64,000 nt of DNA from Deltaproteobacteria bacterium (GTDB lineage Bacteria; Myxococcota_A; Polyangia; Haliangiales; Haliangiaceae): the NCBI GenBank assembly GCA_021413675.1, contig JAIOQA010000007.1, positions 1 to 64,000 on the forward strand. The letters run 5' to 3'. The notes beneath the pieces were generated by a model, which worked only from the letters and a program-made list of their open reading frames with translations, was not told the DNA's origin and did no database searches. Shown in pieces: positions 31,436 through 38,212 of this stretch. The position numbers and the translations under genes were made by a program. The first letter of the stretch is position 1. Each line of letters begins with the position of its first letter.

Positions 31436-31972
31436 ATGAACGTGCTGGCGCTGGCGCGCGAGCCCCTGGAGTACGCGCCTTTCGGCGCGCGCGAGCCGGC
31501 GCTCGAGGTCGTCGCGGGGCTCGTGCTCGTGCGCCGCGCCTGGGGCGGCGTGGCCTCCATCGACCCCGAGGTGATCGTGCGGGTCTGCCCGCGCGGCGCG
31601 CACCAGGTCGACGTGGCGATCGAGCTGTGGCGGCTCGCGGGCTGGCCGGAGCGCGCGCGCCAGATCGAGGCGATCGTCGAGAGGGTCATCGAGGACGAGG
31701 GCAACGCGGCCTCGGCGCGCTCGATCGCCGAGCTCCTCGACCTCCTCGCCGGCCTCGATGACGCGCTCCGCGACTCCGTGACCGACGCGCAGCTGCGGGT
31801 CGACGCGGCGGCGCTGCCGATCCTCCGGGCGCACTCGCGCCTGCTCGATCTCGCCGACCGGCCCGGCCACGTCGCGACCGAGGGCGTGGCCGAGGCCGTC
31901 GCCCAGACCCGCGAGCTCCAGGCGGTGCTCGAGGACGCGCTCGCGGGCGGGCTCGCGGTCCGCTTCGCCTGA
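31436..31972 (+). CDS. Hypothetical helical protein
   Basis: 178 residues from ATG 31436 (GGGGGTGAT about 8 bases upstream; an adjacent GTG is an alternative). Almost entirely helical, Ala/Leu/Arg/Glu-rich, without signal or membrane segment: LWRLAGWPERARQIEAIVERVIEDE, SIAELLDLLAGLDDALRDSV, VAQTRELQAVLEDAL. No family recognised. It precedes the peptide/oxygenase cassette by 344 bases on the same strand, which may or may not be meaningful. Confidence 0.6.
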   Translation: MNVLALAREPLEYAPFGAREPALEVVAGLVLVRRAWGGVASIDPEVIVRVCPRGAHQVDVAIELWRLAGWPERARQIEAIVERVIEDEGNAASARSIAELLDLLAGLDDALRDSVTDAQLRVDAAALPILRAHSRLLDLADRPGHVATEGVAEAVAQTRELQAVLEDALAGGLAVRFA

Positions 31973-32316
31973 TCGGTAGTCGCCAATTGCCCATGTGATC
32001 GCGCGGCGCGGGTTGCGCTGCGAGACGGGCAATTCACGGCAGGGGATCGCGCCAGGGAATGGCGCCGTTCCTCGGCAGGGCCTGGCAGAATCCGCTGCGA
32101 TTTCCTGACGGTACAGAGTCTGCCTGGTGCGAATTGCCCCGGTGGACGTGGACGGATCGCCACACCCTGGTTCCGCTTGCCGGGTGGATTCGCACATCGA
32201 TGCTGGCAACCATGTGATTGCCAGATGCCGAGTTTGCTGGCCGATGCATTGCAGTGTTGCGGCCCGTCGAACGGCTCATCGTTCGCACGTGACCTGATCA
32301 GACAAAGGCATCCCCC
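31973..32316 (+). promoter_or_regulatory. Upstream region of the peptide cassette with sigma-54-like promoter
   Basis: 344 bases, clearly less GC-rich than the genes around it. TGGCCGATGCATTGCA at 32238-32253 has the GG-N10-GC spacing of sigma-54 promoters and matches TGGC...TTGCA, giving a start near 32263 and a leader of about 54 bases. The 8-mer AATTGCCC occurs at 31985-31992 and 32132-32139, and its complement GGGCAATT at 32027-32034, at distances expected for activator sites. CATGTGAT also occurs twice (31992 and 32211 areas). Functional assignment is inference. Confidence 0.45.
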
Positions 32317-32529
32317 ATGAAGCAAATCAAGAAGTCCCTCAGCGCTGGCGACCTGAAGACCCTCGAGACCGCGGAGCTCGCGCCCGCCACCGGTGGTGGC
32401 TACGAGCTGGTCAACGGCATTCCCTGGGACCAGCTCAACACGAGCATCTTCGGCAACCTCGGGAACATCGTGATCAAGGGCCCGTTCGTCAACGGCATCC
32501 CGGTCGGCCCGGTCTTCGGCGGCGGCTGA
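32317..32529 (+). CDS. Putative modified-peptide precursor A (GGG leader)
   Basis: 70-residue peptide. The first 28 residues look like a leader: MKQIKKSLSAGDLKTLETAEL, then APATGGG, a Gly-Gly-type leader end resembling bacteriocin and RiPP leaders. The following 42 residues are hydrophobic and Gly/Pro/Asn-rich (NGIPWDQLN, SIFGNLGNIVIKGP, NGIPVGPVFGGG) with no Cys. AAAGG lies nine bases before the ATG. An intrinsic terminator follows, then the oxygenase gene. The core shares PW...IF...GxIVIK with precursor B. Predicted secreted or processed peptide; the mature form is unknown. Confidence 0.72.
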   Translation: MKQIKKSLSAGDLKTLETAELAPATGGGYELVNGIPWDQLNTSIFGNLGNIVIKGPFVNGIPVGPVFGGG

Positions 32530-32539
32530 GCGCTTGATA

Positions 32540-32586
32540 CCGCGGGCCGATCGGAGGTCTCGATCGGCCCGCGGCCCCCTTTTTTT
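32540..32586 (+). terminator. Strong intrinsic terminator after precursor A
   Basis: A 14-bp perfect stem (CCGCGGGCCGATCG at 32540-32553 with 32561-32574), 7-base loop, then five C and seven T (32580-32586). It sits between the precursor and the oxygenase gene, so part of the transcripts should end here, giving more precursor than enzyme, or the oxygenase needs readthrough or its own promoter. Confidence 0.85.
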
Positions 32587-32614
32587 CGCGACCTCGATCT
32601 CGCGGAGTCCGCGC

Positions 32615-33922
32615 ATGTGCACGCCCCTGACCGCTCTCGAGACCTTGCTCGGCACCGCCGGCGCGGCGCAGCTCCGCGCCCACTGGCCGAGCCGGCCGCT
32701 CGTCGTTCATCGCAGCCTCGCCGAGCTCCCCGGCGCGCTCGTCGATCCGCTGCTGCTCGAGCCGAGCAACCTGACCCGCGTGTACCGCGGCGTCGTCGAG
32801 GTGACCAACGGCAAGCTCGGGCAGTTCCGGCTGAGCGGCGTGGATCCGAGCGTGTACTTCGACGTGCTCGGCCTGGCCGCGCGCTTCTCCGAGCTCGAGA
32901 CCTACCTGCCCGCGGCGACGCCGTGGCTGCGCGCGCTCGAGCGCGATCTCGGCATCCCCGAGGGCGCGGCCAGCCTGCACGCGTTCATCAACGCCGAGGG
33001 TGTGGGCCTCATGACCCACTGCGATCCCGGCGAGCACATCGCGATCCAGCTCGCCGGCACCAAGCAGTTCCGGTTCGCGCCCAACCCGCTCGCGCGCCAC
33101 ACCTCGATGTCGCACGCGCCGTCGCGCGAGCCGTCGCGCACCGCGCTGGCGCAGAGCCCCGACGGCCTGCCGACGTGGACGCCGCTGCCCGCCGACGCCG
33201 AGACGGTCGTGCTGTCGCCCGGATCGGTGCTGTTCCTGCCGCGCGGCTGCTACCACGAGACGATCGGCGGCGCGGGCGGGCGCTCGGTGACGCTGGTGAT
33301 CCAGGCGATGACGCCGAGCTACGCGCAGCTGCTCGTGCCGTACCTCGCCGACTACCTGGCGCAGGCCGGGGCCTGGCGCGAACCGATCACCGGCGCCTGG
33401 CCCGACGAGGCCGCGGGTCGGCCGGCGGTGGAGGCGCGGCTGCGCGAGCTGCTCGCGGAGCTCGCCGGGCACCTCGGCGGCCTGTCGACCGAGCACCTGC
33501 TGCGCCACACCCAGAAGGGCACGGCGGCGCTCGGCTTCACGCGCGGCGCGCAGCTCCAGCGCAACCCGGTCGCGCAGGTCGCGCTCGCCGTCGCGGGCGA
33601 CGCGCTCGCGGTCGAGGTCGCGGTCGCCGGTGCCGCGCCGGTCCGCGCGTCGCTCCACGCCGACGTCCTGCCGATCCTCGACTGGGCGCTCGCGCCGCGC
33701 CGCCGGTTCGCGTTCGCGGCGCTGGTCCAGGCGTTCGAGGACTGGGACGACGCCTCGCTCGCCGCGATCGTGCGGTTCCTGGTCACGCACCGCGCGCTGC
33801 TGGTGCTCCCGGTCGAGCCCTACGGCACGGCGGCCGACGGTGATCCGCCGGGCACGACCGGGGAATCGGCGGCACTGCCGATCAGCCAGACATCCGTGGA
33901 CCATTCCTCAGCTGTCCAGTGA
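32615..33922 (+). CDS. JmjC/cupin-type Fe(II)/2-oxoglutarate-dependent oxygenase
   Basis: 435 residues from ATG 32615 (CGGAG upstream). The N-terminal 270 residues have the bacterial JmjC (MINA53/NO66/RoxA-like, cupin_4/8) layout: HWPSRPLVVHRS, then INAEGVGLMTHCDPGEHIAIQ, where His135 and Asp137 form the HxD of the iron facial triad, GTKQFRF with Lys150, and SVLFLPRGCYHETI with His214 as distal ligand. The rest is helical and winged-helix-like, as in ribosomal oxygenases. Characterised relatives hydroxylate ribosomal protein residues. Placed between two short GGG-leader peptides, this one probably hydroxylates or otherwise oxidises them; that is inference from context. Confidence 0.85.
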   Translation: MCTPLTALETLLGTAGAAQLRAHWPSRPLVVHRSLAELPGALVDPLLLEPSNLTRVYRGVVEVTNGKLGQFRLSGVDPSVYFDVLGLAARFSELETYLPAATPWLRALERDLGIPEGAASLHAFINAEGVGLMTHCDPGEHIAIQLAGTKQFRFAPNPLARHTSMSHAPSREPSRTALAQSPDGLPTWTPLPADAETVVLSPGSVLFLPRGCYHETIGGAGGRSVTLVIQAMTPSYAQLLVPYLADYLAQAGAWREPITGAWPDEAAGRPAVEARLRELLAELAGHLGGLSTEHLLRHTQKGTAALGFTRGAQLQRNPVAQVALAVAGDALAVEVAVAGAAPVRASLHADVLPILDWALAPRRRFAFAALVQAFEDWDDASLAAIVRFLVTHRALLVLPVEPYGTAADGDPPGTTGESAALPISQTSVDHSSAVQ

Positions 33923-33953
33923 GCGTGTCAATCAACAATCCAGGAGTCTCTCG

Positions 33954-34157
33954 ATGATCAAGCGTCCTCTCATGCAGGTTCACGGCGGCACCGAGCTGTC
34001 CCCGGCGGCGCTCGCGCAGGTCGCTGGCGGCGGCGAACCCGAGCCGGTGCCGTGGCGCGTGTTCGATCCGCGCCTGTTCACCCTCGATCCGGGCCTCGTG
34101 ATCATCCGCGACCTGCCGCGGATCGATCCGACCCGGCCGCCGCCGCTGCCCTGGTAG
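33954..34157 (+). CDS. Putative modified-peptide precursor B (GGG leader, Pro-rich core)
   Basis: 67-residue peptide with AGGAG ten bases before its ATG, 31 bases after the oxygenase stop. Leader MIKRPLMQVHGGTELSPAAL ends in AQVAGGG, close to the LSxxELxxVxGG pattern of double-glycine leaders. The core of about 40 residues is Pro-rich: EPEPVPWRVFDPRLF, TLDPGLVIIRDLP, and the end RPPPLPW. No Cys, so lanthionine or sactionine chemistry is excluded. Its core aligns with precursor A over PW...[IL]F...G-x-[IV]-[VI]-I-[KR]. It ends eight bases before the convergent LytTR regulator gene. Confidence 0.7.
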   Translation: MIKRPLMQVHGGTELSPAALAQVAGGGEPEPVPWRVFDPRLFTLDPGLVIIRDLPRIDPTRPPPLPW

Positions 34158-34164
34158 CCCGCGG

Positions 34165-34938
34165 TCACATCTGCCGGAACAGGTGCAGGTAGCTCCGGCT
34201 CACCGGCAGCACCTCCGCGCGGCCTTTGAGATGGATGTCGGCGCTGTCGCTGTCGCCGCGGACCACGTGGCTGACCGCGCGCAGGTTCACCACGATCGCG
34301 CGGTGGACCTGCGCGAACTGGTCGGGATCGAGCTGGGCGAGCAGCTCCTTCACGCCCAGCCGCACCAGCGCCTCGGCGGGCTGGCCGCCGTCGCGCCACG
34401 CGACCAGCGTGTACTTCGCGTCGGCGCGCAGGTAGTCGATGTCGTCGACGGCGATCAGCCGCACCGTGCGTCCGACCTGGGCCTTGAGCCAGCGCAGCCG
34501 CTCGGGCTGCGCCGCGGGCGCGAGCTGCGCCGTCAGCTGCCGGAGCAGCGCCTCCACGTCGCCCGCGGGCGCCGCGGCGCGCAGCCGCGCCTGCAGCCGC
34601 GCGACCGTGTCGGCGAGCCGGGCCGGCTCGACCGGCTTCACCAGGTAATCGAGCGCGCCCTGCGCGAACGCGCGGACCGCGTACTGATCGAACGCGGTCA
34701 CGAACACCAGGTGCGCGCGCGCGCCGACGTGCTGCGCGACCTCGACCCCCGAGATGCCGGGCATCTGCACGTCGAGGAAGCAGACGTCGGGGCGGTGCGC
34801 GTCGAAGCTCGCGATCGCCTCGCGGCCGTTGCGCGCCAGGGCGACGATCGACAGCGCCGGCCAGGCCTGCGCGAGCTGCGCGGCGAGCGCCTCGCGCAGC
34901 AGCGGCTCGTCGTCGGCGATCAGCGCGGTCGCGCGCAT
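34165..34938 (-). CDS. LytTR-family response regulator
   Basis: 257 residues from ATG 34938, which overlaps the kinase stop (ATGA). Receiver domain: ALIADDEP (acidic pocket), CFLDVQMPG with Asp56 as phospho-acceptor, LVFVTAFD and LDYLVKPVEP with the conserved Lys. Residues about 150-257 form a LytTR DNA-binding domain (LIAVDDIDYLRADAKYTLV, FAQVHRAIVVNLRAVSHVV, VLPVSRSYLHLF). LytTR regulators often control peptide pheromone or bacteriocin genes. Third gene of the amidohydrolase-kinase-regulator operon, convergent with the peptide cassette. Confidence 0.92.
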   Translation of the reverse strand: MRATALIADDEPLLREALAAQLAQAWPALSIVALARNGREAIASFDAHRPDVCFLDVQMPGISGVEVAQHVGARAHLVFVTAFDQYAVRAFAQGALDYLVKPVEPARLADTVARLQARLRAAAPAGDVEALLRQLTAQLAPAAQPERLRWLKAQVGRTVRLIAVDDIDYLRADAKYTLVAWRDGGQPAEALVRLGVKELLAQLDPDQFAQVHRAIVVNLRAVSHVVRGDSDSADIHLKGRAEVLPVSRSYLHLFRQM

Positions 34939-36032
34939 CACGCCGCGTCCTTCGCCGGCAGATCGAGCTCGGCGCACACGCCGTGGGGCGCGACCTCGGA
35001 CAGCCGCAGGTGCGCGTCGTCGCCGTAGGACAGCGCGAGCCGCGCGCGCAGGGTCGCGAGGCCGGTGCCATGGCCACCCGTGCTCGTACTCAGGCCGAGC
35101 CCGGTGTCCGCGACCCGGACAATGCAGCGCCCGTCGCGCAACGCGACATCGAGGTCGATGCGGCCGCCGTCCTCGCTCGGATCGATGCCGTGGCGGACCG
35201 CGTTCTCGACGAGCGTCAGCACCGTGATCGGTGGGCAGCGCACGCCGCCGGCGCCGTCGTCGACCCGCAGCGCGAACGCCAGGCGGTCGGGCATGCGCAG
35301 GTGCATCAGCTCGAGGTACGCGCGGACCAGCTCGAGCTCGTCGGCGAGGGTCGTGTGCGCGTCATCGAGGCGCGGCACCGCGGCCCGCAGGTACGTCGTC
35401 AGGCTGCGCAGCACCGGCGCCGCCTTCGGCGAGCCGGCGTCGACCAGCGCCTGCACGTTGGCGAGCGAGTTGAAGAGGAAGTGCGGCGCGACCTGCGCCT
35501 GGAGCAGCTGCAGCCGCGCCTCCAGCGCCTGGCGCTCGAGCTCGCTGCGCTCGAGGTCGAACTCCAGCGCCTGGTGGCGGGCGAACGCCTCGCGCTGGCG
35601 GACCAGCGCGGCGAGCGCGGCCCACGGCGCGATCAGCACGCCGAGGAAGGTCAGGTAGAAGAAGCCCTCGAAGCGGGCCTGGTCCTGCCAGAACGGCGGA
35701 TCGCCGAGCGCCATGAACCCGAGGTACATCGCGAGCGAGCCGAGCGGCACCGCGAGCGCGGTGACGATCACCTGCAGCACCCAGCGCGCGAGCCAGCGCG
35801 GCAGGCGCCGCGGCCACTGCTCGGTCACGCCGAAGGCGATCATCGCGACCAGGCCCACGGCGATCGCGCGCGGCAAGACCGAGGTCAGCCCGCTGCGCCA
35901 CTCGGGGCTGAGCAAGAGCCAGGCGCCGAGCGCGGCGCCGAGGACGAAGCGCACCCGCCGCCAGCCGACGATCCGCGCGAGCGCGCTCGGTTGTCGCGGA
36001 GAGACCACGTTCCGTGAAGCGTAGGCGATCAC
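34938..36032 (-). CDS. LytS/YehU-type sensor histidine kinase
   Basis: 364 residues from GTG 36032, which overlaps the stop of the amidohydrolase (GTGA). About four hydrophobic segments lie in residues 24-145, with no large sensor domain, followed by a coiled-coil region (EFDLERSELERQALEARLQLLQ). The phospho-acceptor is His184 in QVAPHFLFNSLANVQ, the PF06580 signature. The ATPase motifs are VLTLVENAVRHGI (N box), VADTGLGLS (G1) and GTGLATLRARL. It should phosphorylate the LytTR regulator encoded directly downstream. A ligand sensed in or at the membrane is expected. Confidence 0.92.
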   Translation of the reverse strand: MIAYASRNVVSPRQPSALARIVGWRRVRFVLGAALGAWLLLSPEWRSGLTSVLPRAIAVGLVAMIAFGVTEQWPRRLPRWLARWVLQVIVTALAVPLGSLAMYLGFMALGDPPFWQDQARFEGFFYLTFLGVLIAPWAALAALVRQREAFARHQALEFDLERSELERQALEARLQLLQAQVAPHFLFNSLANVQALVDAGSPKAAPVLRSLTTYLRAAVPRLDDAHTTLADELELVRAYLELMHLRMPDRLAFALRVDDGAGGVRCPPITVLTLVENAVRHGIDPSEDGGRIDLDVALRDGRCIVRVADTGLGLSTSTGGHGTGLATLRARLALSYGDDAHLRLSEVAPHGVCAELDLPAKDAA

Positions 36033-37312
36033 CGGGGCGCGCGGTCGATCGGATATCCGTTCTTGAAGATCTGGACGATCGCGCGGGTCGCGGTGATGTC
36101 GACCAGCGGGTCGCCGTCGACGAGCACGAGGTCGGCGCGCGCGCCTGGCGCGATGCGGCCGCGGTCCGCGAGCTCGAACGCGCGGGCCGGCGCGAGGGTC
36201 GCGGCGGTCAGCGCCTCGGCGGGCGTGAGTCCGGCGCGCACCAGCAGCTCCAGCTCGCCGTGGAGCCCCGCGCCATACGCGCCGAAGTTCGAGGCGTCGT
36301 CGCCGGCGAGGATCGGCACGCCGGCCGCGCGCAGCCGCCGCGCATTGTCCGAGGCCTGCGCGAGGTTGAACCGCACGAGGTACGGCCCCATCGGATCGTC
36401 CGGCGTCGGCGCCGTGACCGCGAGGTCCTCGCGCTGCCCGGCGGTGAGGAACGGCGCGATGCGCGGGTCGGCGGCGAGCGACGGCGAGATGCCCTTGCCG
36501 GTCAGGTGCGCGTGCGCGGTGAGCGTCGCGATCACGAACATCTCGTGCGCGACGATCGCGTGGATCAGCACGTCGTCGATCGGCTGGTCGCCGAACAGGT
36601 GGGCGAGGCCGTCGGCGCCGGCCGCGACCACGCCGCGCGCGCCGGCCTGCGACGTGATGTGGACCGCGGTGATCGCGCCCTGGGTGTGGGCCGCGGCGAC
36701 CACCGCGGCGAGCGTCTCCTGCGAGATCGTCGACACGATCTCGGCGTCGGGCTCGAAGAGGATCTTGAGGAACGCGGAGCCCTCGGCGAGGCGGTCGCGG
36801 ACGAACGCGGGCGCCTCCTCGGGCCCGGCGATCGTCGGAAACGGGATCCCGAACTGCGTGCCCATGCCGCCCGCCGAGGTCACCGGCGCGCCGGCCGAGA
36901 ACATGTCGGACAGATCGGTGCGCGCGAGGGAGTCGCGCTGGGCGCGGTGCGCCTGCATGAACGGCACCTCGGTGAACATGTCGAGCTGCGTGGTCACGCC
37001 GAACCGCAGCGCATCGCGCAGCATCGTCTCGGTGCGCACGTGGGTGTGCGCGTCGATGAGGCCGGGCAAGAGCGTGCGCCCGGCGCCGTCGACCACCGGC
37101 AGATCGCGGGGCGGCGCGTGGGTGTCGACCGACGCGATGCGGCCGTCGCGGACGACGACGTTGGCGTGCTCGATGGCGCGCTCGCCATCGAAGACCCGCG
37201 CGTCGATCACCACGAACGAGTTGCCGTCGAGGGGCAGGGCGGCGCGGGGGGCGGGCACGGCCGCGCCGCACGCGGCCAGCCCGAGGAGGATCGAGGAGAG
37301 GCGGAGGTGCAT
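36029..37312 (-). CDS. Lipoprotein metal-dependent amidohydrolase (imidazolonepropionase/prolidase-related)
   Basis: 427 residues. MHLRLSSILLGLAAC gives a lipobox. The rest is an amidohydrolase-superfamily barrel of the COG1228 group: GRTLLPGLIDAHTHVR with metal-binding His89 and His91, AFLKILFEP with the Lys position that is often carbamylated, AVHITSQAG and LAHLFG (two further His), and ILAGDDASNFG (catalytic Asp). Relatives include Xaa-Pro dipeptidases and aryl-hydrolases. It is the first gene of a coupled operon with a LytTR two-component system, and a Pro-rich peptide is encoded next door, so peptide trimming or signal turnover is plausible but unproven. Confidence 0.85.
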   Translation of the reverse strand: MHLRLSSILLGLAACGAAVPAPRAALPLDGNSFVVIDARVFDGERAIEHANVVVRDGRIASVDTHAPPRDLPVVDGAGRTLLPGLIDAHTHVRTETMLRDALRFGVTTQLDMFTEVPFMQAHRAQRDSLARTDLSDMFSAGAPVTSAGGMGTQFGIPFPTIAGPEEAPAFVRDRLAEGSAFLKILFEPDAEIVSTISQETLAAVVAAAHTQGAITAVHITSQAGARGVVAAGADGLAHLFGDQPIDDVLIHAIVAHEMFVIATLTAHAHLTGKGISPSLAADPRIAPFLTAGQREDLAVTAPTPDDPMGPYLVRFNLAQASDNARRLRAAGVPILAGDDASNFGAYGAGLHGELELLVRAGLTPAEALTAATLAPARAFELADRGRIAPGARADLVLVDGDPLVDITATRAIVQIFKNGYPIDRAPR

Positions 37313-37510
37313 GCCGGCACGATAAGCAGCGCCTGACCGGCGCGCCGGCGTCCTGCGACGAGCGGCGGGAATCGGGGTGCGAACCGCGGCCAGGCGGCGC
37401 GAACCGCGGTGCCCGCGAACCGCGCCGCGGCGCGAACCAAAGACACGCGTGCGCGCCCGGCGTGCGTCGCCGATTGATCGGCCGCATCGATCGGCGCATC
37501 GTCAACCTCC

Positions 37511-38212
37511 ATGCGCATCCTCCGCCCGATCGCCCTCTGCGTGCTCGTCGCTGCCTGCGGCGGTGACCCGAGCACCCCCGCCGACGTCGACGCCGCGGTC
37601 GCGATCGACGCCACCGCGGGCTGCGACCCGACGACGGCGCTGCCGACGCAGTGGCGGCCGATCGCGATGACCTCGACGGGCGCGTTGACGGTCACGACCG
37701 CGAACGGCGTCACCAGCGGCACGATCGACGCCACCGCCGGCGGTACCGCGGCCGCCGCCGACAACCCGTACGTCTATCTCGACCTGATGAGCGGCACCAA
37801 GGTCGACATCACCGACACCGCGTCGCTGTCGTCGACCGCGTGGCACGTCGCCTTCAAGCGCGCCGGCATCAAGCTCAACGGCGGCGACTCCGGCCCGGGC
37901 ACGGTGTCGGCCGCGTCGGTCGATGCGGCCACCCTCGCCGAGGTCACCGCCGCGCCCACCGGGCTCGCCGTCGACGACTGGGCGGACGCGAGCTGCGCGC
38001 TGGTCGCCGGTCCCACCGGTGAGCCGGCGACGGTCATGTCGGCCTGGTACGACTACGACAGCCAGACCCACGTGTTGACGCCGAAGGCCCAGGTCTGGGT
38101 CATCCAGATCGCGCCGGGCGTGTACCGCAAGCTGCGCATCGAGACCTACTATGGCGATCCGGCCAACACGATGCGCGGCGCGTACTACAAGGTCGAGTGG
38201 GCGGCGCTGTGA
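37511..38212 (+). CDS. HmuY-like lipoprotein
   Basis: 233 residues with lipobox ALCVLVAAC. After a Thr/Ala/Asp-rich segment, the beta-rich body carries the HmuY-family pattern YVYLDLMSGTKVDITDTASLSSTAWHVAF split by short loops, KRAGIKLNGGDSGPG, and the late WVIQIAPGVYRKLRIETYY. HmuY proteins of Bacteroidetes bind haem; myxobacterial relatives are uncharacterised and the His ligands are not evident here. The stop overlaps the GTG of the next gene, so the two are coupled. Confidence 0.78.
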   Translation: MRILRPIALCVLVAACGGDPSTPADVDAAVAIDATAGCDPTTALPTQWRPIAMTSTGALTVTTANGVTSGTIDATAGGTAAAADNPYVYLDLMSGTKVDITDTASLSSTAWHVAFKRAGIKLNGGDSGPGTVSAASVDAATLAEVTAAPTGLAVDDWADASCALVAGPTGEPATVMSAWYDYDSQTHVLTPKAQVWVIQIAPGVYRKLRIETYYGDPANTMRGAYYKVEWAAL

